Positions 17,403 to 25,933 of a DNA stretch of 64,000 nt are shown here, one piece after another. Origin of the DNA: Bradyrhizobium sp. NDS-1. Lineage in GTDB: Bacteria; Pseudomonadota; Alphaproteobacteria; Rhizobiales; Xanthobacteraceae. Each line of letters opens with the position of its first letter. The stretch's first letter is position 1. The DNA lies in the NCBI RefSeq assembly GCF_032918005.1, contig NZ_CP136628.1, positions 4,387,501 to 4,451,500 of the forward strand. Reading direction: 5' to 3'. Made by a program: the position numbers and the translations under genes. The notes beneath the pieces were generated by a model. The model searched no databases. It was not told the DNA's origin and saw only the letters and a program-made list of their open reading frames with translations.

Positions 17403-18650
17403 CTACGAAGTCGGTGCGGCCTTCGAATGCACGTGCTCGGGCCGCACGCCGAGCGCCAGCAGGCGCGCCGGGATGCCCTGGAGCCATGGCAGCGCGGTGA
17501 TGAGGCGCACGATCAGCGGCACTTTGAGCGGCCGGTCGCCCGACTGCAACGCGCCGCTGATGATGTTGTTCTGCACGATCACCTGCATCCGCTGCGTCAC
17601 CTTTACAGGGAACTCGCGGCGCCGCCTGATCGCATCGAGATCGGTCTCGGACGGACAGCCGTGCTGCATCTTGTCGGCGAGCAGGTTGGCGGTCGCGACC
17701 GCATCCTGCACCGCGAGATTGACGCCGACGCCGCCGATCGGCGACATCGCATGCGCCGCGTCGCCGATGCAGAGCAGGCCCGGCCGCGTCCAGCGCGCCA
17801 GGCGGTTGATTGCGACGGTCAGCAGCTTGACGTCGTCAAAGCTCTTCACCTCGGCGATGCCGCTCTTCAGGATCGGCGCCATGCGCACGACGTCGTCGAG
17901 CAGAGCCGATAGTCCCCTCGCCTTCACCGCATCAAATTGTCCCTTGGCGATGACGTAGGCGCATTGCCAATAGTCGCCGCGGTCGAAGGTGATCATCATC
18001 TTGCCGGGCTCGACGCGCGCGAACACGTTTTCGGTCTCGTCGGGTTTGCGGCCGGCGCGGAACCAGAGCACGTCCATCGGCGCGCCGATCTCCTCGACGG
18101 CGAGGCCCGCGCGCTCGCGCACCGTCGAGCGCCGGCCGTCGCAGGCGATGGTGAGATCGGCTTCGATGTCGATGAGGCCGTCAGGCGTTTTCGCCCGCAC
18201 GCCGGCGATCGCCTCGCCGCGGCGGATCAGATCGACCGCCTCCGTGCTCATCATCACCTCGAGCGAGGCAAAGCGCTGGCCGGCCTCGCGCAGGAAATTC
18301 AGGAAGTCCCATTGCGGCATGAAGGCGATGAAAGGGTATCTGGTATGGAGCCGGCTGAGATCGGCGATGCGCACCGGCGTGCCGCCGAACAGGCCGTCCA
18401 TCTTCTGCAGGCGCTGATGCGGCAGCTTCAGGAAGCCATCGATCAGGCCGAGCTCGTCCATGATTTGAAGCGTCGAGGGATGCACGGTATCGCCGCGGAA
18501 ATCGCGGAAGAAATCCGCATGCTTCTCCAGCACGACGACCTCGATGCCCGCCCGCCCCAGGAGATATCCGAGCATCATGCCGGCCGGCCCGCCGCCGACG
18601 ATGCAGCAGCGGACCTTTCTCGTCCGATTCGATTGCCGGTCGAATGTCAT
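17403..18650 (-). CDS. FAD-dependent monooxygenase (UbiH/PHBH-like)
   Basis: A 415-residue flavoprotein. The Rossmann motif CCIVGGGPAGMMLGYLLGRAG ends with VVVLEKH. The DG motif lies in CDGRRSTVRERAG, and the GD motif in LLCIGDAAHAMSPIGGVGVNLA, as in group A aromatic hydroxylases. The substrate is unknown. The start is uncertain: ATG at 18650 gives a normal distance to the Rossmann motif, while a TTG at 18677 would add nine residues; neither has a strong ribosome binding site. It stands alone between the porin gene and the Gly-rich secreted protein gene. Confidence 0.85.
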   Translation of the reverse strand: MTFDRQSNRTRKVRCCIVGGGPAGMMLGYLLGRAGIEVVVLEKHADFFRDFRGDTVHPSTLQIMDELGLIDGFLKLPHQRLQKMDGLFGGTPVRIADLSRLHTRYPFIAFMPQWDFLNFLREAGQRFASLEVMMSTEAVDLIRRGEAIAGVRAKTPDGLIDIEADLTIACDGRRSTVRERAGLAVEEIGAPMDVLWFRAGRKPDETENVFARVEPGKMMITFDRGDYWQCAYVIAKGQFDAVKARGLSALLDDVVRMAPILKSGIAEVKSFDDVKLLTVAINRLARWTRPGLLCIGDAAHAMSPIGGVGVNLAVQDAVATANLLADKMQHGCPSETDLDAIRRRREFPVKVTQRMQVIVQNNIISGALQSGDRPLKVPLIVRLITALPWLQGIPARLLALGVRPEHVHSKAAPTS

Positions 18651-18898
18651 TGCAGCCACGATCCGAGTGTCGATCAAGATGTGGCGGTCAATGTAACGCC
18701 GATTCCAGGTGACCGGCTCCGAATTCGGATGCGGGACGTCGAACGCTGCCGGCAGCTCGGGTCACGCCGGCCGCCCCATCCCGGAAATAAGCCGCAGCTC
18801 CTGTCGTTATCAGGAGATACGACCCGGAAGAGCATCAGAGGGAACGTTAAAGGTGGTAGGCGGCCCGCTTGGCGCGGACCATCTGAACGGGAACTGGA

Positions 18899-19348
18899 TC
18901 ATTTCTGATCTTCATTGCTGGTCCCGGTGCCCGGGCTGCCGATCGGCAATCCATTGGGCGCATGGCCGGCGCCAGCGTTCCGCGCAGCTTGCGCCGCTGA
19001 CGGCGACGTGCCGTTCGCAGTCGGCGGCTGAACGTTCGGATTGCTCTGGCTCCTGTTGGTGTTGACGTTGGCGCCTGTGGTAGGGGCACGCGTCCCCATC
19101 CCCGAAGGGGCTGACGGCCCCGAACTGGCGCTGCTGGATGAGGTGCCCATTCCGGCCCCCGAGCTCGCCGCAGATCCCGCGCCTCCGGTACCTGTTCCGG
19201 CTGCGGCGCCGGCACTGGCACCGCCACCCGCGCCGCCGCCACCTGCACCGCCGCTGCCTCCACCACCGGCACCGCCACCTCCCTGAGCATAAGCGGTCGT
19301 CGAAAGCGCAGCGCAGGCGAAAGCCACGAGGATGGACTTGCGGAACAT
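18899..19348 (-). CDS. Gly/Ala/Ser-rich secreted protein
   Basis: A 149-residue product. The signal peptide is FRKSILVAFACAALSTTAYA, with a probable cut after AYA. The mature part is a low-complexity stretch of GGGGAGGGG-like repeats, then Ser/Ala/Gly, then an Asn/Pro-rich tail (NVNTNRSQSNPNVQPPTANG). It is probably disordered and exported. GGGAG lies 9 bases before the ATG at 19348. I recognise no domain. Similar Gly-rich exported proteins are common in Bradyrhizobium-like genomes, but their role is unknown. Confidence 0.65.
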   Translation of the reverse strand: MFRKSILVAFACAALSTTAYAQGGGGAGGGGSGGAGGGGAGGGASAGAAAGTGTGGAGSAASSGAGMGTSSSSASSGPSAPSGMGTRAPTTGANVNTNRSQSNPNVQPPTANGTSPSAAQAARNAGAGHAPNGLPIGSPGTGTSNEDQK

Positions 19349-19820
19349 GGATCGTCTCCCTGGTTTGGTGGACAATCGACAATCCAAGATACCGAGAGGT
19401 TGTTCCTGATCCTGCGGCGAATAGATGCCTGCTTCCCTCTGGGCTTCGCGAGGGGCATTTGATCAAGCACGCAAGCTGCCTATCAGGCGCGCGTCGCATC
19501 CCTTAAGTCCGCTCCAAGGGAAGTTGTCACTCCTCTCAGAGCAGTGCCGTCTTGAAGGGTCATCCCGATACGAATCGGAAATGGAACGCGAGGAGCGCCG
19601 ACAATTGCTCCGAGACCACCTCTCAACGGTAGACGAGAGCACCAAGGGATCCCGTCAAGGAGTGCAACCAGGCCATCTTTCATGGACCTGTGCGCCCGCG
19701 GCGATCTGCGAGAGTCAATCATTGATTGAAGTCTGACGTGAGTCCGCTTGGCGGTCGCGGACGGCAAGACTCCCGGCGTGACGCGTCGGGAGTGAGACGA
19801 TGGGTAGCTACGAAACCGAG
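19349..19820. other. 472-bp gap with no convincing gene
   Basis: Several short open frames exist on both strands (for example around 19463-19736), but none has a ribosome binding site with codon use like the neighbours, and none resembles a known family. A GACTCCCGGCGTGACGCGTCGGGAGTG hairpin (about 19769-19795) is visible, with inverted CTCCCG / CGGGAG arms and no T-tract. Confidence 0.4.
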
Positions 19821-19952
19821 TTAGCCGGCATCGGCAGCGGCCCCTTCAATGACGGTGAGCATATAGCTCGGAAATGTTGAAGAGCGCAGCTCGCCTTTAA
19901 GGGTGAACCACTGACAATCGATGTTTTCATCGCTGATCGCGTGGACGGTCAT
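19821..19952 (-). pseudogene. YodC-like (DUF2158) protein, N-terminally truncated
   Basis: A 43-residue frame starting MTVHAISDENIDCQWFTLKG and ending with an STFPSYMLTVIEG-like tail matches the C-terminal two thirds of the small YodC/DUF2158 family. That family normally begins with a GDVVxLKSGGP stretch before MTV. The DNA just upstream encodes a similar GGP in another frame, right after the caspase-like gene's stop, so the N-terminus seems lost or frameshifted. A TTG upstream could give a somewhat longer product. It lies 44 bases downstream of the caspase-like gene on the same strand. Confidence 0.5.
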
Positions 19953-19996
19953 GAGGGCCCGCCGGCACGCCGCGCTGGCGACGAGGTTGCTGAGCC

Positions 19997-21511
19997 TCAA
20001 TTGTTACTCCGGTTCGCGCTGCGAAAACTCTTGATCTCGGACACGCTGCCGTCGCGATAGGTCAGCTCCACCGAGACGGACTGCGTGCTTGGAGCGAGCT
20101 TCATGTAGAGCGGCATGCCGGCGCTGACCGCGCTGGGATCGCGCATGTCGCAAGGCGGCATCTTCAGAACCTGGTTGGGCACGGCGCTGTCGATGCCGAT
20201 GCGCACCTCGCGGATGGCGCAGCGATAGGACACGAGATGCGTGTAGTAGACGAGCAGGCCGTTGAACTCGCGGAACGACAGCCAGCTCGTCGCGGTCATG
20301 TCGAGGATCTTGCGCTGGTCGCGGATCAGCGCGGCCTCGGGATCGAACCGGATGGGGAACGGGCCCTGCATATCGCCGGACTGGTCGACATAGCGGACCT
20401 CGATGGTGCCGGCCTGTGCATCCGGCGGCAATTCGATCGACGGGTTAGGCATCCGCTTGCGCGTGCGCGGATCGAGCGTGTCGATGAAGCCGGTCTCGCG
20501 GAAATCGCCCTTGCCGGCCATGCGCCAGGAAATGCCGAGCGCGGGGTCGGCGAAGGAGAACACCACGCTCCAGCCGCCATTGTGCCGCGAGAAGCTCGCG
20601 ATCGGCGCGTTGGTGGCCTCCTCCCTCGGCAGTTGCGGCACCGACACCGGCGGCAGCGCGGCGAGCTTCGTGGGCGGCGGATCGTCGGAACGCACGACGG
20701 CATCCTTGGCGAGGCCGCTGAGGAACACGTCGTCGACCATCTGGTCGAAATAGACGGGCACCTGCCTGTGCTTCACGGTGTCGGCCATCTCGCTGACGGC
20801 CCGGCGGGTGCGCTGCGCCACCTGCACGAGGTTCTCGCCGGGCTTGAGCAGCTCCTTGGCGAAGGTGCGCGTGAACACCGAGTTGGGATTGGCGTCGTCG
20901 TTGGAGAGGCGATCGAGCGCGGTCTGGCGGGGACCGGCCGAGAACACCGAGAACACGCCTTCGGGCAGTTGTGTCATCGGCGCAAGCCCGCCGCCTCCGG
21001 CGACGGCGCGGGTGCCCTTGCGCTCGAAAGGATTGTTGCGGCAGGCATCGAACACCAGGATCGACGTTCGCGCCTTCTTGTTCTGAAGGCGCTCGACGAT
21101 GCGGTCGGCCAGGATGGAGGCGTCGCGCACCAGTTCCTCCTGCCCTTCGGTCGCGGCCGGCACGTCGGTGGGCAGCAAATAGTTCTGGCCCGCGATCTCG
21201 AAGCCGTGGCCGGCGTAGAAGAAGAACGCGGTGTCGCCGGGCTCGATCGCCTTGTCGAAGGCGAGCAGCGTCTCGGAGAATTGCTGCCGGCTCTGGTTCT
21301 CGGCGACCATCACCGAGAAGCCGAGCTGCTTCAGCGTGTCGCCCATGGTGCGGGCGTCGTTGACCGCCTTGAGCAGCTTCGGGACGTTCCTGTAGTCGTT
21401 GTTGCCGACGACGAGCGCGACACGCTTCTCGGCATGAGCGGGAGCTGCGAAGCCGCTCAGGCCCGCCACGAGGCCAAGGGCCGCCAGAATTCCGAAAAGC
21501 CGACGTGTCAT
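19997..21511 (-). CDS. Secreted caspase family (peptidase C14) protein
   Basis: A 504-residue protein. A signal peptide (LFGILAALGLVAGLSGFAAP, cut after AHA) precedes a caspase-like p20 domain. EKRVALVVGNNDY is the first strand. The catalytic His is in FFFYAGHGFEIAG and the Cys in LVFDACRNNPF, both intact. After about residue 265 there is a Pro-rich linker and a C-terminal half of about 200 residues with no domain I can name; it looks like beta-rich periplasmic modules. Bacterial caspase homologues (metacaspases, orthocaspases) cleave after basic or acidic residues; the target here is unknown. It is divergent from an AraC regulator. Confidence 0.85.
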   Translation of the reverse strand: MTRRLFGILAALGLVAGLSGFAAPAHAEKRVALVVGNNDYRNVPKLLKAVNDARTMGDTLKQLGFSVMVAENQSRQQFSETLLAFDKAIEPGDTAFFFYAGHGFEIAGQNYLLPTDVPAATEGQEELVRDASILADRIVERLQNKKARTSILVFDACRNNPFERKGTRAVAGGGGLAPMTQLPEGVFSVFSAGPRQTALDRLSNDDANPNSVFTRTFAKELLKPGENLVQVAQRTRRAVSEMADTVKHRQVPVYFDQMVDDVFLSGLAKDAVVRSDDPPPTKLAALPPVSVPQLPREEATNAPIASFSRHNGGWSVVFSFADPALGISWRMAGKGDFRETGFIDTLDPRTRKRMPNPSIELPPDAQAGTIEVRYVDQSGDMQGPFPIRFDPEAALIRDQRKILDMTATSWLSFREFNGLLVYYTHLVSYRCAIREVRIGIDSAVPNQVLKMPPCDMRDPSAVSAGMPLYMKLAPSTQSVSVELTYRDGSVSEIKSFRSANRSNN

Positions 21512-21637
21512 CGCAAGATTCCCGTTGCAGAACGGCCGCAGGCCGCATCCTTGGAACAGCAGTTCATTGGAGCCCCTGCCGCTGTGTGATAGTCGGCCCA
21601 GGCGTAACGGGGGTTCAAGGGTCGGGGCTCCGGTTCA

Positions 21638-22669
21638 TTGATCTGGCTATGGCAGATTCCCGCGGAATCTGCTCTTTCTAGGGCAATTGCTCTGCAAGCG
21701 GGGGCTGCCGTGTATCGCTGGTGTACCGACGAGGTCGAGCCGAATGATCGCTTCGACTATTGGCGCGAGGTGCGCTCCAAGGGGTTGTTCGGCGTCACCG
21801 CCGAACTCGAGCGCGAACGGCGTGCGGACTTCTTCGGCGAATTCTCGCTACGCCAGCTCGGCGGCGCCGGCCTCGTCGAGCTGAAGGCCTCACCTTACAC
21901 CGTGGAGCGCAGCGCGTCCGACATCGCCGACGCGCCGGGCGACGCCATCTGCGTCTACCAGCAGCTCGGCAGCGGCGGCTGGTTCGGCGGCATGCGCGGA
22001 AACGACTTCGCGATCGCCAATGGCAGCTTCGCCACCAGCCATACCGACCTGCCCTATCGCACCGCGCCCTCGGGCGCCGGCGGCTTCCACCTGCGCGTCC
22101 TGAAGATCCCGCTCAGCAGCATCCCGGTGCAGGACAGACGCATGCGCGAGCTTTCGCCCCGGACGTTCGGCGATCCGACCCTTGCGCCCCTGCTCGGTGC
22201 CTGCTTTGCAGATCTCAATGAGGCCGCTGACGACGTCGCTCTCGACGCGACGTCCCTCGTGCAAGCCCTCGCCCATCTCGCCCTCATCGAGCGCGGCATC
22301 GTGCGGCCCGGCGGCCGGCGCGGACAGGCCGCGCTGCGGACTGCCCGGCTGTCGCAGGCCCGACGCCTGATCGCGTACCATCTGCAAGACCCCGGTCTGG
22401 CGCCGGCGATGGTGGCTGATAAGCTCGGCGTGTCCGTGCGCCACCTGCACATGCTGTTCGAGACCGCGGAGAAGAGCTTCTCGCAGACCGTGACGGACGA
22501 ACGCCTGAAACAAAGCCGCCGCCTGATGCGCGAGTCGCCCCAGCGGCTGATCGCCGACATCGCGGCCGCCTGCGGCTTCGAGAGCCTGGCGACCTATTAC
22601 CGGGTCTTCAACGCCGCCTACGGCATGGCCCCCGGCGACTTCCGGGCCCAGGGCTCGGATGGACGTTAG
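21638..22669 (+). CDS. AraC family transcriptional regulator
   Basis: A 343-residue regulator. The N-terminal half is an AraC-binding-like domain (RFDYWREVRSKGLFGV, later AICVYQQLGSGGWF). The C-terminal AraC HTH spans about residues 235-335, with LGVSVRHLHMLFE for the first helix-turn-helix and IADIAAACGFESLATYYRVFNAAYG for the second, followed by the GMAPGDFR end motif. It resembles the PobR/FeaR-like group that senses small aromatic or aliphatic compounds. The N-terminus before about residue 25 is doubtful, and a GTG at the VYRW position is an alternative. It is divergent from the caspase-like gene. Confidence 0.85.
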   Translation: MIWLWQIPAESALSRAIALQAGAAVYRWCTDEVEPNDRFDYWREVRSKGLFGVTAELERERRADFFGEFSLRQLGGAGLVELKASPYTVERSASDIADAPGDAICVYQQLGSGGWFGGMRGNDFAIANGSFATSHTDLPYRTAPSGAGGFHLRVLKIPLSSIPVQDRRMRELSPRTFGDPTLAPLLGACFADLNEAADDVALDATSLVQALAHLALIERGIVRPGGRRGQAALRTARLSQARRLIAYHLQDPGLAPAMVADKLGVSVRHLHMLFETAEKSFSQTVTDERLKQSRRLMRESPQRLIADIAAACGFESLATYYRVFNAAYGMAPGDFRAQGSDGR

Positions 22670-22740
22670 CCGCCGTTTTGGCGGCCCCGGCCGGAGCGCG
22701 CGGCTCGGCGGAAAAACCCCAGTCGCGCCCGCTATTTGGC

Positions 22741-22758
22741 AAAAACCTCAGGTTTTTT
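22741..22758 (+). terminator. Weak A/T-rich hairpin after the AraC gene
   Basis: AAAAACC-TCA-GGTTTTT forms a perfect 7-bp stem with a 3-base loop and its own T-run. It sits 71 bases after the AraC stop and just upstream of the promoter of the helicase gene. The stem is mostly A-T, so it may terminate only partially. Confidence 0.45.
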
Positions 22759-22781
22759 AGGGTCTTCCCGCGCCCGCTCCA

Positions 22782-22809
22782 TTGACTTTGGCCGATTCCC
22801 GCCTATGTT
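22782..22809 (+). promoter_or_regulatory. Candidate sigma-70-type promoter of the RNA helicase gene
   Basis: TTGACT (22782) and TATGTT (22804) are separated by 16 bp, close to the housekeeping consensus. Transcription from about 22816 would give a 5' leader of about 150 bases before the helicase ATG. Long leaders are common in cold-induced DEAD-box helicase mRNAs. This is inferred from sequence only. Confidence 0.4.
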
Positions 22810-22969
22810 CCGAGGCGACGCGGCTCAGATCGAAGAGCGATTCCTGAGCGTCGCGCTTTGTCCGCGTGAGTCAGCACCCCCAGCTTCTTTGAGAGCGCGC
22901 CGTTTCGGGGTGGAACGCGACAGCCTTAATCACCCTCGATTCCGAACGGCGGTTTCGACCAGAGGCTCA

Positions 22970-24520
22970 ATGTCCTTTTCAAATCTCGGACTGTCCGAAA
23001 AAGTCCTCGCCGCAGTGGCGGCCACCGGTTACACCACCCCCACCCCCATTCAGGAACAGGCGATCCCCCACGTCCTCGCACGCAAGGACGTGCTCGGCAT
23101 CGCCCAGACCGGCACCGGCAAGACCGCGGCCTTCGTGCTGCCGATGCTCACCATCCTCGAGAAGGGGCGCGCCCGGGCCCGCATGCCGCGCACTCTGATC
23201 CTCGAGCCGACTCGCGAGCTCGCGGCCCAGGTCAAGGAAAACTTCGACCGTTACGGTGCCGGCCAGAAGCTCAACGTCGCGCTCCTGATCGGCGGCGTCT
23301 CCTTCGGCGACCAGGATGCCAAGCTGACGCGCGGTGTGGACGTGCTGATCGCAACCCCCGGCCGCCTGCTCGACCACACCGAGCGCGGCGGCCTGCTGCT
23401 CACCGGCGTCGAGCTGCTCGTCATCGACGAAGCCGACCGCATGCTGGACATGGGCTTCATTCCCGACATCGAGCGCGTCTGTAAGCTCGTCCCGTTCACG
23501 CGCCAGACCCTGTTCTTCACCGCGACCATGCCGCCGGAAATCCGGCGCATCACCGAGACCTTCCTGCACAATCCGCAGAAGGTCGAAGTGTCCAAGCCCG
23601 CGACCACCGCGGTGACCGTCACGCAGGTCCAGGTGCCCGCCGGGCGCGAGGCGCACGAGAAGCGCGAGCTGCTGCGCCGCCTGCTGCGCGAAGCCAAGGA
23701 TCTCAAGAACGCGATCATCTTCTGCAATCGCAAGCGTGAAGTGGCGATCGTTCACAAATCGCTTCAGAAGCACGGGTTCAGCGTCGGAGCCCTGCACGGC
23801 GACATGGACCAGTCGGCTCGCACGGCCGCACTCGAGCAATTCCGCAAGGGCGAGTTGCCGTTGCTCGTCGCCTCCGACGTCGCCGCCCGCGGCCTCGACA
23901 TTCCCGAGGTCAGCCACGTCTACAATTTCGACGTTCCCCATCACGCGGACGATTACGTTCACCGCATCGGCCGCACCGGCCGCGCCGGCCGCACCGGCAC
24001 CGCGATCTCGATCGTGACGCGGCTCGACCAGAAGTCGATGGCAGCGATCGAGAAGCTGATCGGACAGAGCATTCCGCTCGCCGAGGGCGATTTTGAAATC
24101 CACGCCGAAGCCTCCGATGCGACCGAACGTCCGCGCGAGTCGCGTGGCCGCGAACGTTCACGCGGTGGGCGCGGCAAGCCGCAGCGCGGCCGCGACCGTG
24201 AGCGCAGCCACGAGCCGCGCGAGGCGCTGGGTGAGGCAAGACATGCTTCCGAAGCAAGACCTGCCTCCGAGGCCGGACATGCCCCCGAAGCCAGGAGTCC
24301 TTCGGAGGCACGACAGCCCGCTGAAGCAAGGCATCGCCCCAGCGACAAGCGCAGGACGGAGTCGCGACACGACGCCCGCCAGCAAGCCAATCCGTCGCAT
24401 GTACCGTCAATCGGCCGTCCCGAGCCCCGCCGCCAACGCGAGGCCGACAGCGAGCCGGGCGATCACTCGCATCTGCCGGCGTTTCTGCTGCGGCCGGTCC
24501 GCTCTCCCGCCGGAGCCTGA
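22970..24520 (+). CDS. rhlE: DEAD-box ATP-dependent RNA helicase (RhlE type)
   Basis: A 516-residue helicase. It starts MSFSNLGLSEKVLAAVAATG (Q motif region, with PTPIQEQAIP). Motif I is AQTGTGKT, Ia PTRELAAQV, II DEAD in VIDEADRMLDMGF, III SATM-like FTATM, IV IIFCNRKREV, V ASDVAARGLDIP and VI HRIGRTGRAG. It unwinds structured RNA in ribosome assembly and cold growth. After about residue 385 there is an Arg/Glu-rich tail with about six hexapeptide repeats of the type EARHAS (24233-24340) and a basic end. The ATG at 22970 follows AGAGG; an open frame upstream is leader without homology. Confidence 0.92.
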   Translation: MSFSNLGLSEKVLAAVAATGYTTPTPIQEQAIPHVLARKDVLGIAQTGTGKTAAFVLPMLTILEKGRARARMPRTLILEPTRELAAQVKENFDRYGAGQKLNVALLIGGVSFGDQDAKLTRGVDVLIATPGRLLDHTERGGLLLTGVELLVIDEADRMLDMGFIPDIERVCKLVPFTRQTLFFTATMPPEIRRITETFLHNPQKVEVSKPATTAVTVTQVQVPAGREAHEKRELLRRLLREAKDLKNAIIFCNRKREVAIVHKSLQKHGFSVGALHGDMDQSARTAALEQFRKGELPLLVASDVAARGLDIPEVSHVYNFDVPHHADDYVHRIGRTGRAGRTGTAISIVTRLDQKSMAAIEKLIGQSIPLAEGDFEIHAEASDATERPRESRGRERSRGGRGKPQRGRDRERSHEPREALGEARHASEARPASEAGHAPEARSPSEARQPAEARHRPSDKRRTESRHDARQQANPSHVPSIGRPEPRRQREADSEPGDHSHLPAFLLRPVRSPAGA

Positions 24521-24685
24521 AGCGCGACGCGCTCCAGGTTTCGGTTGAGCAAACCCGCCCTACAAGTTTCTAGATTTATTCGTGGACGTATATTTACGGG
24601 GCGTTCACGATCGTCCGTTAGCCTACGAACATAATTTAAGCATTGCTGCGGTCGATTGCGCCCCGACCGCCGTGGGGTATGTTCC

Positions 24686-25753
24686 GTGGTCAAGGTTCTC
24701 GACGAACACGAACGCACGATGGCGTTCGCCGAAGTGGCGCTCGGCCAGATCCGATCGCTGCGACAGACGGCAATTCCCCGCAATTACGAGATCTGGTACG
24801 TCTACGCCACCGGCTACAACGCACCGCTCAATAAGATCGTCAACGAGACGCTGGCGCGCAGCGGCAAGCTGACTGAAGCCGATCTCGAGCAGATCTACGA
24901 GACCTATCTCTCCCACATCAAGACCACCGACCGTATCGACAAGGTCGGCGCGCGCGTCATCGGCGAGATCGACGACGTGATGAAGGTCCTGGGCGATGCA
25001 CTCGGCATGACCGGCTCCTACGATGCCAGCCTGTCGGGCGCCACCGAAAAACTCTCGTCGGCCAGGAGTCGCGAGCAGATCAGGTCGATCGTCGAAGCGC
25101 TGCTGCGTTCGACCAGCGAGATGCGTGAGACCAACAAGGCGCTGGAAGACCGGCTGACGTTGTCGAAGAACGAGATCAGCAATCTCCAGCAGAGCCTGGA
25201 GGCGATCCGCGCCGAGAGCCTGACCGACCCGCTCACGGGACTTGGCAACCGCAAATATTTCGACCGCATGATCGGCATGGCCGTGCAGAACGCACTCGCA
25301 TCGGGTGAGCCGCTGTCGCTGCTGCTGTTCGACATCGATCACTTCAAGTCGTTCAACGATTCCTACGGCCATCTGACCGGCGACCAGGTGCTGCGTCTCG
25401 TCGGCCTTTCGCTGAAGCAGACCATCAAGGGCCAGGACATCACCGCACGCTATGGCGGCGAAGAGTTCGCGGTCGTGCTGCCCAACACCGCGCTGCGTCA
25501 GGCCCTCACGGTGGCCGACCACATTCGCCGCGCGGTGATGGCGAAGGAATTGAAGAAGAAGTCCACCGGCGAGATCCTCGGCCGCGTCACCATCTCCGTC
25601 GGCGTCTCCATGCTCAAGCAGGGCGACGACACCGACGCGCTGATCGAGCGTGCGGATGCCTGCCTCTACGCCGCAAAGCGCAACGGCCGCAACCGCGTGA
25701 TTTGCGAAGCCGATCCGGAATACGCGGTCGAGACGCACAGCCGGGTGGCGTAG
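24686..25753 (+). CDS. GGDEF domain diguanylate cyclase
   Basis: About 355 residues. The N-terminal 160 residues (VKVLDEHERTMAFAEVALGQ, RNYEIWYVYATGYNAPLNKI) form a conserved alpha-helical sensor region without membrane segments. A coiled coil follows (MRETNKALEDRLTLSKNEIS), then a GGDEF domain beginning SLTDPLTGLGNRKYF. The active site is GGEEF (RYGGEEFAVVLPN), so it should make cyclic di-GMP from GTP. No RxxD inhibitory site is obvious just upstream of GGEEF. The GTG at 24686 after GGGG was chosen; a TTG at 24656 is possible. It is probably cytoplasmic. Confidence 0.88.
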   Translation: MVKVLDEHERTMAFAEVALGQIRSLRQTAIPRNYEIWYVYATGYNAPLNKIVNETLARSGKLTEADLEQIYETYLSHIKTTDRIDKVGARVIGEIDDVMKVLGDALGMTGSYDASLSGATEKLSSARSREQIRSIVEALLRSTSEMRETNKALEDRLTLSKNEISNLQQSLEAIRAESLTDPLTGLGNRKYFDRMIGMAVQNALASGEPLSLLLFDIDHFKSFNDSYGHLTGDQVLRLVGLSLKQTIKGQDITARYGGEEFAVVLPNTALRQALTVADHIRRAVMAKELKKKSTGEILGRVTISVGVSMLKQGDDTDALIERADACLYAAKRNGRNRVICEADPEYAVETHSRVA

Positions 25754-25823
25754 GCTTCCGCGAGCTGCCGCAGGGTGAACGAAGCGAAGCCTGCCCACCA
25801 CCTGTTTCGATCATGGAAAGACC

Positions 25824-25860
25824 CTAGGAACGGCGCTGCGCGCCTTTGCCCACCCTGCGG
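25824..25860. repeat. Dispersed short repeat, copy upstream of the FabA-like gene
   Basis: On the minus strand this reads GGTGGGCAAAGGCGCGCAGCG followed by CCGTTCC. A relative lies on the other side of the FabA-like gene (26475-26506), sharing GGCAAAGGCGC and a GC-rich inverted end. Elements with GGTGGGCAAAG...GCCCACC are frequent between Bradyrhizobium genes. Confidence 0.45.
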
Positions 25861-25933
25861 CACCGCCCCGCTTGACATTGTTCGGCGGCAAGCAACATCC
25901 TCCCGGCCGCCTGAGCATTGAGGACTTGTCGTC

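Noticed and set aside
19425..19736. 103-codon plus-strand frame in the gap after the Gly-rich protein gene
   Set aside because: No ribosome binding site, no homology, and composition unlike real genes nearby.
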